Shown: one piece after another, positions 52,662-62,838 of the stretch
How the letters are laid out: each line of letters starts with the position of its first letter
Position numbering within the stretch: position 1 is the first letter of the stretch
From: Pseudoips prasinana
Lineage: Eukaryota > Arthropoda > Insecta > Lepidoptera > Nolidae
Assembly (NCBI GenBank): GCA_951640165.1
Contig: OX621241.1
Coordinates: 2,366,001-2,430,000, forward strand
Length of the DNA: 64,000 nucleotides
Reading direction: 5' to 3'
Made by a program: the position numbers and the translations under genes
Notes under the pieces: generated by a model
What the model was told of the DNA's origin: nothing
The model's database searches: none
Seen by the model: the letters and a program-made list of their open reading frames with translations, nothing else

Positions 52662-52728
52662 TTTTTACCCGGCTTCCAAAGAAGAAGGTTGATAACCTTC
52701 TTCTTTGGAAGCCGGGTTAAAAAAAATT
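52662..52728. repeat. Long near-perfect hairpin
   Basis: TTTTTACCCGGCTTCCAAAG, AAGAAGGTT, loop GAT, then the complement with one extra T: about a 30-bp stem. Confidence 0.8.
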
Positions 52729-53694
52729 CGATAAATTTAATTAATAGATAAATATGCCATACATATGATAAAACACGATTAGGGAATACAGTTTGTCAAC
52801 AGGCATATTGTGCCTACGAATACCATATTTCGAGCCAATTTCCTTTTAAATATTTCTGACCACTCTGCTTAACTGTTACTTTTTAGAGCGTGAAGATAAA
52901 TACATTTCTTACATTTCTAAGTAAACATAGATACACAAATGAAATGGACCCGTATACTGACCTTTATTTCGGTCACGAATAGTTCGAATATTTCAATTCC
53001 ATTGACCTCCTCTTTTCATACCATTCTTCTAAACGCTTAAACACGCAGTAATGTACCCAAAACATGAACCCGCCATCAAAACCCGAAAGCATCGTCACCA
53101 CAGATCACAGAGATTCTCAACCCCGAGCAGAAAAAGGGAATAATTTCTTTATAAATTATTACACCCAACGAGAATTGAACTGGTATCCTTCAAAGCAGGG
53201 TGGTAGGGGGAGGGGGTGGCACCCTGGGACGTACGTCGTGATTTATAGGGCTATAAAGTATTATAATTAAAAGCTGGAAACGAGGGGTAGAACTATAGGG
53301 GGCAACTATGGCCGTTTCGTGGCCGGTGCTGTAATGGCGATTATCACCTGGTATACGGCCTTACGACGTGGAGGTATGAAACTTAGCCGTAGGAGCTAAC
53401 ATTGGAGTGGTATGCTATGTGTAAAGCTTTACCGGGGTACTGGTGTTTGTATGGATATTGAATACTGGCTTAATATAAAAAACGGTGATGTTTGCTATAG
53501 AGAGGTAAATTTTACATGGGTTCTAATGGTTGATTAAAATGAAGAAAAATATATAGTTAAACTAGCTTTTTGGACAGCGTTTAAGCATTACCATCCAGCG
53601 CGGCATGCGAGCATTCTGGGTGCGATGCTCAGAAGTATGTCGGATGTCGAATTTTTTTCGACGCATAAGGGAGACTTTCTTAAATCGCTTTAAA
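52729..53694. other. Unique DNA with GC-rich island
   Basis: At 53190-53410 the sequence turns G-rich (GGTAGGGGGAGGGGGTGGC) and includes CGTCGTGATTTATAGGGC and TATGGCCGTTTCGTGGCC. A 68-codon frame at 53064-53270 crosses it but has no domain. It is a candidate regulatory island only by composition. Confidence 0.4.
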
Positions 53695-53865
53695 ATAAAA
53701 TAAAAAAAGGTTTTTATTCAAAGCTTTTAGTTTGTAGTAATATAGTTGTACATTATTATTTCTAGTAACATAGATATTTAGGTACACATTGTATGAAAAC
53801 ATTTATAACATTTATTTTATTATAGCAATGATATTTAGCTAGCACGTATCAAGTTATTGTTTAGA
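53695..53865 (-). mobile_element. LINE family T 3' end, internally deleted
   Basis: AAATAAAAAAAGGTTTTTAT, TAGTTTGTAGTAATATAGTT, AGATATTTAGGTACACATTG and ATATTTAGCTAGC. The CGTAGACTTTAAAAAAGCGC segment of other copies is missing. Confidence 0.6.
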
Positions 53866-54021
53866 ATTAGACTTTTGTATATATGTATATTATATTATCG
53901 TTTCGTTTCTTTTATAAACACTTGTTTATTACACTTTCAAACTTATTCCTGAAATAAAGTATGTATTTGCACTGAAAAAATATTAGGAAATGAAATTTCA
54001 ACCAAATAAATGAATGAATGA

Positions 54022-54288
54022 CGGGCCGGTTCGCGTGGTTGGCAAATGCTTGGCTTTCACGCCACAGGTCGTGGGTTTGATTCCCACCCAGTGCAAATAT
54101 TTGTGTGCATGAACATGTCTTTTTGTCCTGATTCCGAGTGTAATTATCTATATAAGTATGTATTTAGAAATGAAAAAGTAGTATATGTAATATATCAGTT
54201 ATCTGGTTTCCATAATACAAGCTCTGCTTAGTTTAGGATCAGATGGCCGTGTGTGAATAATGACCCAGGAAATTATTATTATTATTAT
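54022..54288 (+). mobile_element. SINE-C, complete
   Basis: The head GGGCCGGTTCGCGTGGTTGG, CAAATGCTTGGC, GTGGGTTTGATTCCCACCC B-box, TGCATGAACATGTCT, TTATCTATATAAGTATGTAT, ATCTGGTTTCCATAATACAA and a TATTATT tail. This is the reference SINE-C copy. Confidence 0.8.
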
Positions 54289-54344
54289 GAATGCTTTAAT
54301 TTTATAATAAAAAGAGGATGAGAATAAACATCAATAAGTCATTA

Positions 54345-54720
54345 ATAATAATAATAATGACCTCCCAAATGAATTTCGGCCACGGCCGCCAGTCTCAATG
54401 TAGACTAGCCAATTGCCAGGACATATTAAAGAGCGCAAGTGTGTGCGCAAACACAGGGGCACTTTCTATTCCATCACTCTCATGATCCGAGGGGACGACT
54501 AGCGACACGACTGGAAAGAGGTCAGGTACAGGACCGACGTCTTTAAGTGCTCTCCGAGGTACGCGGTTGTAATACCGCCAGCTTCCAGACTTCGGGCTGA
54601 CACTGAGAAATTTATTTTTACGGAAAAATCTCAAAATTACTTTCTGGCCCAATCCGGGATTTGAACCCAGAATCTCATTATCTGCGGCTGAACACGCTAC
54701 GGCTCGACCAACGAGGCAGT
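54345..54720 (-). mobile_element. SINE-B, complete
   Basis: From a TAA-repeat tail through GGCCACGGCCGCCAGTCTCA, GTGTGTGCGCAAACACAG, CTCTCATGATCCGAGGGGAC, a GGGATTTGAACCCAGAATC B-box complement to CTCGACCAACGAGGCAGTC. The 85-codon minus frame within is a shadow. Confidence 0.8.
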
Positions 54721-54981
54721 CAAATAATATAATAAATCAATTACGTAGAATTAGCTATTATGTTATTAATTCCTTAACCAAAATTTCCAGTACTATCAGG
54801 TATTTCTATATATACATTTGAGCCAGAATCGGGCTGTCATCTTGTCTTCAGCTAAACTTTCGAATGTCCGTCCGTCTGTCGTTTTAATTAAAACCAGACG
54901 GTAAGGTCAAATTGGACGACACGTCCATATTGCTGACAATGGAATTGTGATTCTGAAACTATTGTAAACTTTATACCAAGC

Positions 54982-55505
54982 TTGGGTTCGGTTATAATAA
55001 AATATACCTACCTTATTCCTCATTTTCAATATGTATGCTCAAATCACAGCAAAAATCTGCGTTCAACCTACAACCGTCTTCTACAATGCCCTTCACATCG
55101 CACTGATTTTTTTCATGATTCCTTTTTCGTGCAGTCTACACTTCTCTGGAATGCGCTACCTCCGGAGATTAGAATGGCTAAGAGTTTATTCTCTTTCAAA
55201 AAGAAAACACGTGAGCACATTTTAAATAAAATAAAGTCAGACACCTCTCATCAGTAATCTTATTTATGTATGTATTTATAATAATATATTTTGCATAATA
55301 TGTATTAAATAATATTTATAGTAATCAGTTATGTATTTATGCTTATATCGAGTACAAAAGTATCTACAATTTACTCAAACGTTCATTCGTACACCTACCA
55401 TATTATCTCTGCATCACCCAAAGGTCGACTGGTAGAGAATGCCTTTGGCATTAAGTCCGCCGTTGTACAGTTTGTGTACTAAAGTTTAAAATAAAAATAA
55501 AGAAG
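54982..55505 (+). pseudogene. CR1-like LINE C-terminal fragment and 3' UTR
   Basis: The open frame contains KNLRSTYNRLLQCPSHRTDF, FFVQSTLLWNALPPEIRMAK and SLFSFKKKTREHILNK, then a stop. The V-Q-x-x-LWN-x-LP-xx-IR...S...F-K pattern is the usual C-terminus of CR1/Jockey-type LINE polymerases, as also seen at the end of elements 1 and 2. Then comes a 240-bp 3' UTR ending TTTAAAATAAAAATAAAG. It is 5'-truncated, so it is not a gene. Confidence 0.7.
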
Positions 55506-55524
55506 CCAACTAAATTGAGATTCT

Positions 55525-55790
55525 GAAAGTCTATCATCATCAGCCTAAAGTCATCCACTGCTGGCCTTAGGCTTCATCCAAAGGCTTCCACAAAATCGCC
55601 ATTTGGAGGGGTTTGGCATAGTCTTGAGTTGGAGACCGCAGTTAGGTAGTACCTAGTACACAGATGGCGCTGCTTCCCAACAACCTGGTGTATCCCTTAG
55701 TCGCCTTTTACGACACCCTCGGGAGGATAGGAAGATGAGGTGATCCTGTTATTCTTTCTGGGCCGGGTATCACACGGCTGATAGACGATG
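55525..55790 (+). repeat. Lepidopteran dispersed repeat remnant
   Basis: ATCATCATCAGCCTAAAGTC, ATCCACTGCTGGCC, TTAGTCGCCTTTTACGACAC and CCTCGGGAGGATAGG are phrases common in lepidopteran LINE-derived repeats. One copy is here; the class is uncertain. Confidence 0.45.
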
Positions 55791-55839
55791 TAGCTGATCG
55801 TTTCGTTTGAACTCTTGACGTTCACACATGCTATGAACT

Positions 55840-56277
55840 ATGGCGGACCCTCACATGTTTGATATTCTTACTGTCTTCGGGCTTCTGAGGGCACAATATG
55901 CTGTCCCGGGTGTAGTAACCAAGTTGGGTTTTGAACCTCCACTCTGGGTAGTTACTGACGTGGGGATTCATGAGAGGGTCATTTCATTTAAAGGATGTTT
56001 AGTACAACTTTCGCTATACGATGTTACGCTTCATGGGACTCTCGTCCCATTTGGGTTCGGAGATGGCATTAAATTGATCCGATATTCTATAGTCTTTTAT
56101 GTTCCCAATGCACAAAGTACTGATTACTTAGTAAAATACGACTTATTAGAATTCCGTTCCTTCACAAATAACATCTCCAAATTCGTTTCTGTAGCTCCCA
56201 AACTTGCATCACAGGCTTCCATAAAACTTGTCTTGGCTGCAATGACAAACGTCCTGTTTATTAAAGTCAAAACATAA
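55840..56277 (+). CDS. Unrecognised 145-codon open frame
   Basis: The frame MADPHMFDILTVFGLLRAQY to NVLFIKVKT is long for this AT-rich window and starts in a fair context (AACTATGGCGG), with a TGA just upstream. The predicted protein is about 15.8 kDa, has many hydrophobic residues (VVTKLGFEPPLWVVTDVG, KLIRYSIVFYVPN) and no signal peptide or cysteine motif that I can name. I see no intron signals and no downstream AATAAA at once. It could be a small host gene, a piece of an unidentified transposon, or a chance frame. I assign no function. Confidence 0.25.
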   Translation: MADPHMFDILTVFGLLRAQYAVPGVVTKLGFEPPLWVVTDVGIHERVISFKGCLVQLSLYDVTLHGTLVPFGFGDGIKLIRYSIVFYVPNAQSTDYLVKYDLLEFRSFTNNISKFVSVAPKLASQASIKLVLAAMTNVLFIKVKT

Positions 56278-57649
56278 TACTGGAGTAGTGTAAATCATGC
56301 GACTCGGCATTGTGCCCCCCTCCCCTACCCACCCCACGTCCACTAATTTTCTGGAATGGCCACTGAAGTTCAGACGGTCGGGATCTGCATGTGATATACG
56401 TAGGTTTTGGAGATTTTTTCTTTGTTGTTGTGACTAGGAAGGCTGGTTTTTGTAGACTGTAGAGCATGATTTGTTGGAATAAACATATACATACCTACAT
56501 CTATATTATACTAAGGGGAAAATAAAGGTAAGGCGTAGTATAAGTAATAAGAAAATTTCAAGTTTTATGATAAAAGTAATACAAACGGGCAATGAAAAGA
56601 AAATAAACAGGTATTTTATAGACGTTGAACACCGACGACTTAATTAAAGGAAGCCATCTCTCAACAATAAATAAGAAGAACCCACTAAAAATCGACGATA
56701 ATGCAAATTACTATGAGTCATTAAAAATAATTCAAGATATTCGCGACAGAGGGAGCTACCACGATGCCGTAACGAAATTAAATTCTGTCAGAGACGGTAC
56801 AACAAATCATGTTTATTTAGACCTAAAAATACCTCGGGTGGCCATTATATCGTACAAAACGCGGACTGAGCACGACCGCTCTGGAGATTAGGCAAGAAGG
56901 GACATTAAAGTGAAAATTATTTATTTAGGGCCCCCACCAGCTAGATTACATTACTCCATACACATAAATAACGAAAACAATAAGAGCTATACTAATAAAT
57001 TATCTTTTTATTGCCGGATTGTGAAAATTTTAGACACTTATCCGGGGGGAGGGGCGGTCGGGGGCGAAGGTTTTGTCCCAATTATTTATGACGGTCGAGA
57101 CGCCGCGTTTTGAATTCGTCGGCGTTGCTGACGTCCTATTCTTATGGAAAGTTCTTTGGTTGTTTTTTAATTAAAACTTTACTATGGGTTAATTAATGTT
57201 AGTGAATAATGTACGTGCCTTCTCAATATCGGTGCGGCTTCCGGCTGGTGACATGTTTGTAATGTCGTTGTTTTAATTGAGTGCACACTGTCATAATTTT
57301 TATTGCTCTTTTGAATTATATCGTCATCGTTAATTGTTCCTGTATAGATCCGGTCTTTAATTAATAGAGTGGACCTTTTTAATTGTATGACAAATATGTA
57401 GTAGTAGACAGTTGTTATGATCAATATTATAAAGCCAGTTCTGATAGAATCAGTATCAACATAGGTGGTCTCAACTTGAATATATCTCGTTATATACAGT
57501 TGCGTGTACCAAATTAGATAATTAAGAGTAGATAAGTAGCAAATTATTATATGTCAAATTAAGACTTGATTTTACACCAATGTAATTTGATTTGGCTTTT
57601 ATCATTTGTCATAATGTTTTATCAGTTTATTTTTATAACAAGTTTTGGT
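56278..57649. other. Unique DNA with C-rich tract
   Basis: It includes the C-run cluster at 56314-56335 (listed separately) and a G-rich patch at 57040-57065. Frames at 56625-56891 and 56910-57113 have no domain. Short microsatellites only. Confidence 0.4.
56314..56335 (-). other. G-quadruplex motif (minus strand)
   Basis: The plus strand has C6-T-C4-TA-C3-A-C4, so the minus strand has four G-runs with 1-2-nt loops, a strong quadruplex rule match. Confidence 0.8.
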
Positions 57650-57742
57650 CCACCCAACAATTGTCTTGAAGAGAATGAACTTAACAATAAATTAATAATG
57701 CATTATGAGATCGCTTATGCGATAAAACCACCAATTGTACCA
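57650..57742 (+). mobile_element. LINE 3'-UTR remnant with hairpin motif
   Basis: CCACCCAACAATTGTCTTGA, AGAG, an unrelated 36-bp insert, then GATCGCTTATGCGATAAAAC and CACCAATTGTACC. The hairpin ATCGC-TTAT-GCGAT is intact. Confidence 0.55.
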
Positions 57743-58943
57743 ATTTTTTTATTAGATAGTTAAAATATGTTTAAGATTATGTATAGTTTTGGTAAGTTCA
57801 ATTAATTATAGCGCATAACTCTATCTATGTTAAAATTAAAATTTATATCAATCTTTAAACGTTTAAAATGTTTAAAAGATACTCGACAAAGTATATCGAT
57901 TCTGGAATCTTTTTAAATATTCGAGTCACTCTACTGCACCAGTCACCATAACTAACCCTACTTAGATATTTCACCCACACTCATCATTCCACTTGAACTA
58001 CCAACGTCCATAAACCTGCCAGCCAACCAGCCCCATCGTCATCCAACACGAAACACAAATCAATCAGAAGAAAAAACACAAAACGACACCAATGTCATGT
58101 CCCGAAGACCAATACGGTACAGGGACACACCGCCATGAATAATCTAATAAATAATCTTTTGAATCGTAATTTATTAGCTACGGCATTACGGGACGGAAGC
58201 CTTGTGTAAGAGAGATAGGACCATATTTTTGGAGAGTTAGAAAAGGATAGGTATAACGTCGTCCGTCATAAATAACATCAAGCAAAAACAATGGACAATG
58301 GATTGTGGTGGTGAGATACGTCTTCTTTAGGGATACCCCGTTGGAGGGGTATAAAGTATTCGAAATGGGACAATCTTGGTTTGTTCCGAACGCGTGCGCA
58401 TCCTAATGTGGAAGAAATAATGTGGTATATGCGGTATTGATGTCTTAAGGTGACTTTGAACTACAATGGTGCATTATTAGCGATCCAATCGATATCGCAT
58501 TGGCCTTAGCATTGGTATTTATATCGTGAGGTACATGTAAGAAGCATCAAATAATTTTTGATCTTCATTGTATGCAGATAGTCAAGCGATTTTTATACTT
58601 TAATGTTAAGGCTGCATTTGAGTGAGGTAGCTTACAGAATATACTCCTTATACCTATACTATAGAGAAGAGTGTCAAATAGAGCATTAATGATGTGGTTC
58701 TTCTTGTGAGAAAGGGCACCAGAACTCTTCCAGAAGGACAGAAGAAGATCCTTCTGTCTTTAACGTATAAATTATGACATATGTATATGTAGCAAGTGTC
58801 AAAGGCTTCCTACAGAAACCTCTCGCCAGATGGACCACATGCTTGTTAGTTATCGTGGTAGTATATAAAAAAATTAAGACTTTCCTGATCTAAACTTTTA
58901 GGGGAAAAAAGCTGTTTTTGAATGGAAATAGTCTCACACATAA
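57743..58943. other. Unique DNA, no gene seen
   Basis: AT-rich with GC-richer patches at 58080-58110 and 58180-58350 (GGGATACCCCGTTGGAGGGG). No repeat family or coding frame recognised. Confidence 0.4.
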
Positions 58944-59336
58944 ATGTTCTGTATGAAATATGGCTATGTCAGTAGAATAGTATGTAAATACTGTATTCTA
59001 TTCTATTCTGTATAAAATCGTGCATGACGTAATCGTATACAATGCCAATTGGATTTCAGAAAAATCCGCTAGAGGCGCTGACTATTTTGTTCTTCGCAAT
59101 AATTTACGTACTTTTTATAAAACTCTCCACTCTGCCAAATTTAATGGCGGTTACTGTGAAGTGAAAGATGTAGTGTGTAAAAATAATACACGCATTTAGT
59201 CAGATATTACAACGGACTGATGTATTCAATAATGTGTGAATAAATCTGACAAATAAGAAAGCCGCCAAATTACTAACTCACATAAAAACCAAATTGCAAT
59301 GAATGAATGCAATGAACAATATTTCATACAGAACAT
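58944..59336. mobile_element. Candidate 393-bp MITE
   Basis: ATGTTCTGTATGAAATAT at the left end is exactly complemented at 59319-59336. The interior (CGCTAGAGGCGCTGAC, CTGCCAAATTTAATGGCGG) is non-coding. I see no clear target-site duplication, so the class is open. Confidence 0.55.
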
Positions 59337-59764
59337 CAAAAGCGCTCCAGATATTTCTCAGTAAGTGACGAACTTTGCTTTTTGGCTAACGTCAGCAGAG
59401 AACGGGCATCAACGTCTCCAAGTACTACGATCGCGAACCCATCTCCCGAGCGTGGCAATTGTAGCATATCCCTATAAATTCCATTGTGGAACTCTTTTGG
59501 GCAGACCTTTATCCAGCAGTGTATGTCCTTTGCTGTGTGGCTGATATATCACCTACCCATCTGAGCCCGTTGAGGACGAGTGTAGAAGTAGTCCCGAGAA
59601 AATTTCTACCAGAGAACAAACAGCAGCGACTCTCTGAGCACTATGGTCATACTGCAATCTCCTGCGATTGCCATCCGTCTGCCAAACGTGGCAATTATAG
59701 TATATTCCTCCAAATGTTAACAAAATTGTCGTAGTTTGTTCATATATTACAAAAAAACTACATT
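59337..59764. other. Unique DNA with an imperfect internal repeat
   Basis: GAGCGTGGCAATTGTAGCAT, ATCCCTATAAATT (about 59446-59480) recurs as AACGTGGCAATTATAGTATA, TTCCTCCAAAT (about 59684-59715), about 235 bp later. The 82-codon frame across it has no domain. Confidence 0.4.
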
Positions 59765-59946
59765 TTTTTTAAGACAGTGCCCGCACTGTGTAATTTTGCG
59801 ACACAGGGATTAAAACATATAATAATCGGATACAAATTACATCAGAACAACTATTTATAGCTCACACAAATAGTGGTCCAGCGCGGGACTCGAACCCGCG
59901 ACACGAAGTGGCGAGGCGACTGTCTTAGCCGCTGCGCCACACTTGC
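59765..59946 (-). mobile_element. SINE-E, reference copy
   Basis: On the minus strand: GTGTGGCGCAGCGGCTAAGA, CAGTCGCCTCGCCACTTCG, TCGCGGGTTCGAGTCCCGCG B-box, CTGGACCACTATTTGTGTGA, GCTATAAATAGTTG, CCTGTGTCGCAAAATTACAC and AGTGCGGGCACTGTC. The head is close to a real tRNA but the acceptor stem is not closed, so it is a SINE. Confidence 0.75.
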
Positions 59947-60036
59947 AGGCATTTGTGTCATTGCCATCAGCTTATGTATATTCTGTGCCAGCAGTATAAT
60001 ATAAGACAATATAATAATGTGTATGAGTACGTTCAT

Positions 60037-60590
60037 CAGCCTATTAATGTAAGGTTATATACACTATTTTGTATAACATGTATGAGGTATTAACGTGTAA
60101 TAGTGCCTTCAAACATACTTAGATTAAAAAAGGGTGTCATCAGCCTTTTAATATAAGTTGCCTCACTGGTATAGCGGTAGCGTCTTCACCCGCAGAAAAC
60201 GAGGTCCTGGGTTCAAACCCGGGTCGAAGGCACGTAAAGCCGTCGGTCCTGTACCTGACCACTTTCCGGTCGTGTCGCTAGGCGTCCCATCGGATCACCA
60301 GAGTGATGGAAAAGAAGGTGTTTGCCCACTATAATATGTCCCGCGCAGATGGCTAATCTCTATTGAGATTGGCCGCGTGGCTGAAATTCGGCAAGGAGGA
60401 CATTAATATAAGTTATTTAATGAATGAATACATAAAATGTTCAGATAATAACGCGACATTCATACATCACTATGATAGAATATGTTGTTATCAGCCTGTT
60501 AATATAAGTTATTTCATGAACGATTATACAAAATGTATGTTAATAACATGTAAGAGTAGGTTAAGACATCTGTTTTTAGTAATGAGTCAA
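60037..60590 (+). repeat. Degenerate 0.1-kb tandem repeat, split by SINE-B
   Basis: Units start TCATCAGCCTATTAATGTAA (60037), TCATCAGCCTTTTAATATAA (60138) and TTATCAGCCTGTTAATATAA (60489); each is followed by a variable AACATGT-containing stretch. The middle unit is interrupted by SINE-B. Confidence 0.6.
60158..60403 (+). mobile_element. SINE-B, internally deleted, with 11-bp TSD
   Basis: The head GCCTCACTGGTATAGCGGTA, B-box GGGTTCAAACCCGGG, then a jump to GGCACGTAAAGCCGTCGGTC and the normal body. TAATATAAGTT is found on both sides (60149-60159 and 60404-60414). The deletion spans the segment between the B-box and the CCTCGGAG region. Confidence 0.75.
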
Positions 60591-60768
60591 TATACAAGTC
60601 GTTTAGTACCTAAGTACATAAAATACATAATATAGTTTGACAAGACAAACGTATGACAGATGTTTCATCGAATTAAAATTAAATTAATTCTATTGTTTAT
60701 GATATTAAATAATATTTATTCGTCTAGGTAAACTTTGTTAAATAACTTGAATCTAAATTATTATATAA
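60591..60768. other. AT-rich linker
   Basis: No feature recognised. Confidence 0.4.
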
Positions 60769-61141
60769 TCCTACTTAATATTATAAACGCGAAAGTTTGT
60801 AAGTATGGATGGATGTTTGTTACTCTTTCACGTAAAAGCTACTGAATCGATTTAATGAAACTTTACAATAATATAGCTTATACTTCGGAATAACACATAG
60901 TCTACGATTTATAAAGATATTGTGTGAATTGCCCGATGTATGAGGATAAGTGTCAAGTCAGTAGGAAAAAATCTACCATCTGCCAGCCATTCCGGCGTGC
61001 ACTGCCAAAACCGCTAGAGGTACACATCCTACTAATATTATAAATGAGAAAGTATGTGAGTATAGATGTATGGATGTATGTTTATTACTCTTTTACGCCA
61101 AAACTACTTTAACGCGGGTGAAACCGCGGGGCACAGCTAGT
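60769..61141 (+). mobile_element. Short Helitron-like element(s)
   Basis: TCCTACTTAATATTATAAAC and GCGAAAGTTTGTAAG start a first unit at 60769; a second start, TCCTACTAATATTATAAATG, occurs at 61027. The common end CGCGGGTGAAACCGCGGGGC, ACAGCTAGT has a short hairpin before CTAG, as Helitrons do. Either one element with an internal copy of its 5' end, or a 115-bp element after a truncated one. Confidence 0.6.
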
Positions 61142-61454
61142 TTACCTATAAAAAAACATAATCTATCTGTTATGAATTAATGCTAGATTCAAACCTTCAG
61201 ATTAATTACGAAATGTTGTAAATCAAACAAGTAATATCCTTCTTCGTAGTTATAAAGAAGTAAAGAACAAGTTATGTTTTGTCTCTCTTAGTTTTCCTTC
61301 TCTTTTTCTAATATCTATTGCGGTCGACTCCCAGACTTACCAGTTGTGACTAGCTACCAGAATTAATTGAACGAAGTTGTCGGTGTAACTGTGATTACTT
61401 GTGACCCTCAAGCTCTCATCAGCGTCTGAAAGGTAAGTAGTTAACTGGCCTTTT
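61142..61454. other. No recognised feature
   Basis: AT-rich followed by mixed sequence; no repeat or coding frame recognised. Confidence 0.4.
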
Positions 61455-61540
61455 AGACATGGTCAGTGACTATGCTTAGCCAGAGGTCATGGGTTCGATA
61501 CCTACCCGAGACAAATCGTTGAGGATGAACACGATTATTA

Positions 61541-61766
61541 TACAGGGTGGACGAGGAGTTGACGTTCAAACGCAAAATTTCGATAATTTATGATGAGAAG
61601 TACCCAAATCACTCCCATGTATGTTCTACGATTTTGCGTTTTTTTGATATTTTGAAAATTTATGAGTCCCATTCCCCCATGTATGTAGAACAGACGTCTG
61701 ATTCGGACACTTCTCAACATAAAGTATCTAAATTTTGCGTTCGAACGTCAACTCCTCCAGCCTGTA
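61541..61766. mobile_element. MITE with 40-bp inverted ends, TA target
   Basis: The left end CAGGGTGGACGAGGAGTTGA, CGTTCAAACGCAAAATTT is mirrored at the right with an indel of four bases. TA flanks both sides, as in Tc1/mariner-type insertions. A 60-codon and an 82-codon frame across it are chance readings. Confidence 0.8.
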
Positions 61767-61839
61767 TACTATGTCTGTATTTAGAAATATATTAGCAAGT
61801 TTATCAGTTGTCTGATTGCCATAGTACTAGTTTTTTTTT

Positions 61840-62049
61840 ACAATGTCACAGATTATCCTAGCCCCAAACTAAGCAAAGCTTGTACTATGGGTACCAGGCA
61901 ACGATATACATACTTATATAGATAGATAAATACTTAGATACATAGAAAACATCCATGACTCAGAAACAAATATTTGCATTTACCGGGATTCGAACCCAGG
62001 ACCACCAGCTTCGTAGGCAGGAGCACTACGAACTAGGCTACGGTGACCG
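61840..62049 (-). mobile_element. SINE-A inserted in SINE-D
   Basis: ACAATGTCACAGATTATCCT, the GGGATTCGAACCCAGGACC B-box complement and ACTAGGCTACGGTGACCG. It lacks the segment with ATTCGTGCTCATCACAC. A T-run at 61831-61839 precedes it. Confidence 0.75.
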
Positions 62050-62088
62050 TCCTAGCTCTGCCTAGTTTGGGATCAGATGGCAGTGTAT

Positions 62089-62838
62089 TAGTTTGTTACA
62101 AGATATTTAATTTAATTTAATGCAGTGCAATGTAAAATAAGTATAATCATTTTTATCCTATAACCAACCCACTGACTGCTCTAACACACCTGATCCACCC
62201 CTTTAATAACCAATCAACATCAGCCAATCAAAACATAATTAAAGCAACCCTGAACCCTTTGTAGTACCGAACACCCACGGCTTGCGCGCGCGCAGCTGTC
62301 GTACGCAATTACAAAATGGCCGCCCTGGGGACGTACTAATTGACTTTTCATGTACCGCATACGAATTTTAATGGGAGTTACCTGTGTGTGGTAGCTGGTT
62401 TCGTTAACGATCTAGGTTTTTTATTGTTTAATTTAGGTTGTAAGATGTAAGTTTCTGATTTAGGGCTTGTGGTTTAAGCTAATGAACAGTGTGTATTGAA
62501 GTTCAAGTCTTATGTACTTACAGTAATCTAAGGTTGACTTAAAGACGTAAACTGAATCTTGGACTTTGATATAAAGAAAAGGTGTTATTACAAAACCTAT
62601 GCCAGTTTTTGGGGACTGGGAAGTTGTAGTAGTAAGTTGTTATATGATTTTTATAATTATATAGTTTTCACTTCTATCGGCAGTTCCCCAAGGTTGCCCC
62701 GCAAGTGTTTTTTTAAGTGAATTATACGCAGAATTGAGACTTTCTTAAACTTATGATGCATAATAAAATACAATACTTAACTGAAAAAACAATTTCCAAC
62801 AGACATACAACACAACACAAAGCCCACGAAGTCTCTGA
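62089..62838. other. Unique DNA with a GC-rich island
   Basis: At 62275-62400 it is GC-rich (CTTGCGCGCGCGCAGCTGTC, AAAATGGCCGCCCTGGGG). AAAATGGCCGCC resembles a YY1/Pho-type site. No gene. Confidence 0.4.

Larger units (their letters stand above)
61455..62088 (+). mobile_element. SINE-D carrying a MITE and a SINE-A
   Basis: The three SINE-D pieces are 61455-61540 (GTCATGGGTTCGATACCTAC B-box, GATGAACACGATTATTA), 61767-61839 (TGTATTTAGAAATATATTAG, AGTTGTCTGATTGCCATAGT) and 62050-62088 (CCTAGCTCTGCCTAGTTTGG, GATCAGATGGCAGTG). Together they give the order seen at 39540-39748. Confidence 0.7.

Noticed and set aside
56625..57113. Two adjacent frames of 88 and 67 codons
   Set aside because: No recognisable motif; the second runs through a G-rich low-complexity patch. 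Possible but unsupported.
59870..59946. Apparent tRNA gene with a good A-box and B-box
   Set aside because: Acceptor stem does not close and the sequence continues into a body shared with other SINE-E copies; it is a SINE head.
61547..61795. 82-codon frame starting MDEELTFKRK
   Set aside because: It spans a MITE from one inverted repeat to the other and runs into SINE-D.
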